A DNA stretch of 64,000 nt from Gelidibacter salicanalis (GTDB lineage: Bacteria; Bacteroidota; Bacteroidia; Flavobacteriales; Flavobacteriaceae): positions 1 to 64,000 of the forward strand of contig NZ_VORX01000011.1 in the NCBI RefSeq assembly GCF_007997285.1. The letters are read 5' to 3'. Shown here piece after piece: positions 63,932-64,000 of the stretch (positions within the stretch are counted from its first letter, which is position 1; each line of letters begins with the position of its first letter). The translations under genes and the position numbers were made by a program. The notes under the pieces were generated by a model. The model was not told the DNA's origin. It was given only the letters and a program-made list of their open reading frames with translations, and made no database searches.

Positions 63932-64000
63932 CTTTCACAAAAGAAAACTAAACGAGTGTGTGCTTAGCATCAATGTTGATGAATAACACCAACATTGGCA

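Noticed and set aside
63846-63940. Possible C-terminus of a repeat protein on the minus strand (ENTNNG repeats)
   Set aside because: A stop codon immediately upstream leaves only about 30 codons, without a convincing start.

Overview
The window reads as a chromosomal segment from a marine-type member of the Flavobacteriaceae (Bacteroidota). The reasons are low GC, promoters of the TTG-N17-21-TAnnTTTG class, lipoproteins with acidic residues after the lipid cysteine, flavobacterial gene orders (thrS-infC-rpmI-rplT; recQ / kdsD-tatC-CMD-lptB), split transketolase subunits, and a zeaxanthin-type crt cluster. I see no insertion sequence, prophage or CRISPR array. Family and taxon statements come from memory of the families, not from a search.

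Layout. 1-1081: the 5' end of a 16S rRNA gene leaving the window on the minus strand, three tandem rrn promoters, a GC-rich non-coding element and an AT-rich leader. 1082-4436: thrS-infC-rpmI-rplT; infC has no ATG, GTG or TTG start that would give a full-length IF-3. 4552-9374: PAP2 phosphatase, a class III cyclase beside a decayed EF-hand gene, a secreted protein of unknown role and an AI-2E family permease. 9446-15524 (minus): dnaB, accA, an EamA exporter, an LptF/LptG permease and tgt. 16025-21411: split transketolase, an outer-membrane barrel, an FKBP lipoprotein with calcium repeats, an S4 protein, a phosphoribosyltransferase and aroK. 21490-21872: two tandem tRNA-Lys genes. 22093-29770: a GH110-like secreted enzyme, UspA, an FMN reductase, a TRIC-type channel, a cytosine-deaminase-like amidohydrolase and an MFS exporter.

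30019-39841 is the most accessory-looking part. It has a baeRF-type protein, a PRC-barrel protein, an acidic membrane-anchored protein, several very small hydrophilic proteins (one CsbD-like), a SRAP (YedK/HMCES) homologue without the catalytic residues, an AraC regulator, a lipoprotein, a 41-residue lysine-rich protein, and the NHEJ pair LigD and Ku. I read it as a stress-survival and DNA-repair locus. 40275-45384: tRNA-Leu, then a cobalamin-binding MerR regulator of the CarH/LitR type followed by crtI-crtB-crtZ-crtY. A perfect 9-bp dyad lies over the crtI promoter, and the promoter is so close to the ATG that the crtI message should be nearly leaderless. 45370-53758 (minus): a TlpA-like thioredoxin, aconitase, then a four-gene unit of MoxR ATPase and periplasmic PPIase/chaperones. 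54101-63836: small unknown genes, a cyclophilin-FKBP fusion, azurin, lplA, recQ, and kdsD-tatC-CMD-lptB. The window ends in 21-bp tandem repeats.

Cross-cutting observations: tgt and recQ both lack the cysteines of their family's structural zinc site; DnaB ends in an SSB-like acidic tail; simple tandem repeats of different unit length lie in several intergenic spaces.
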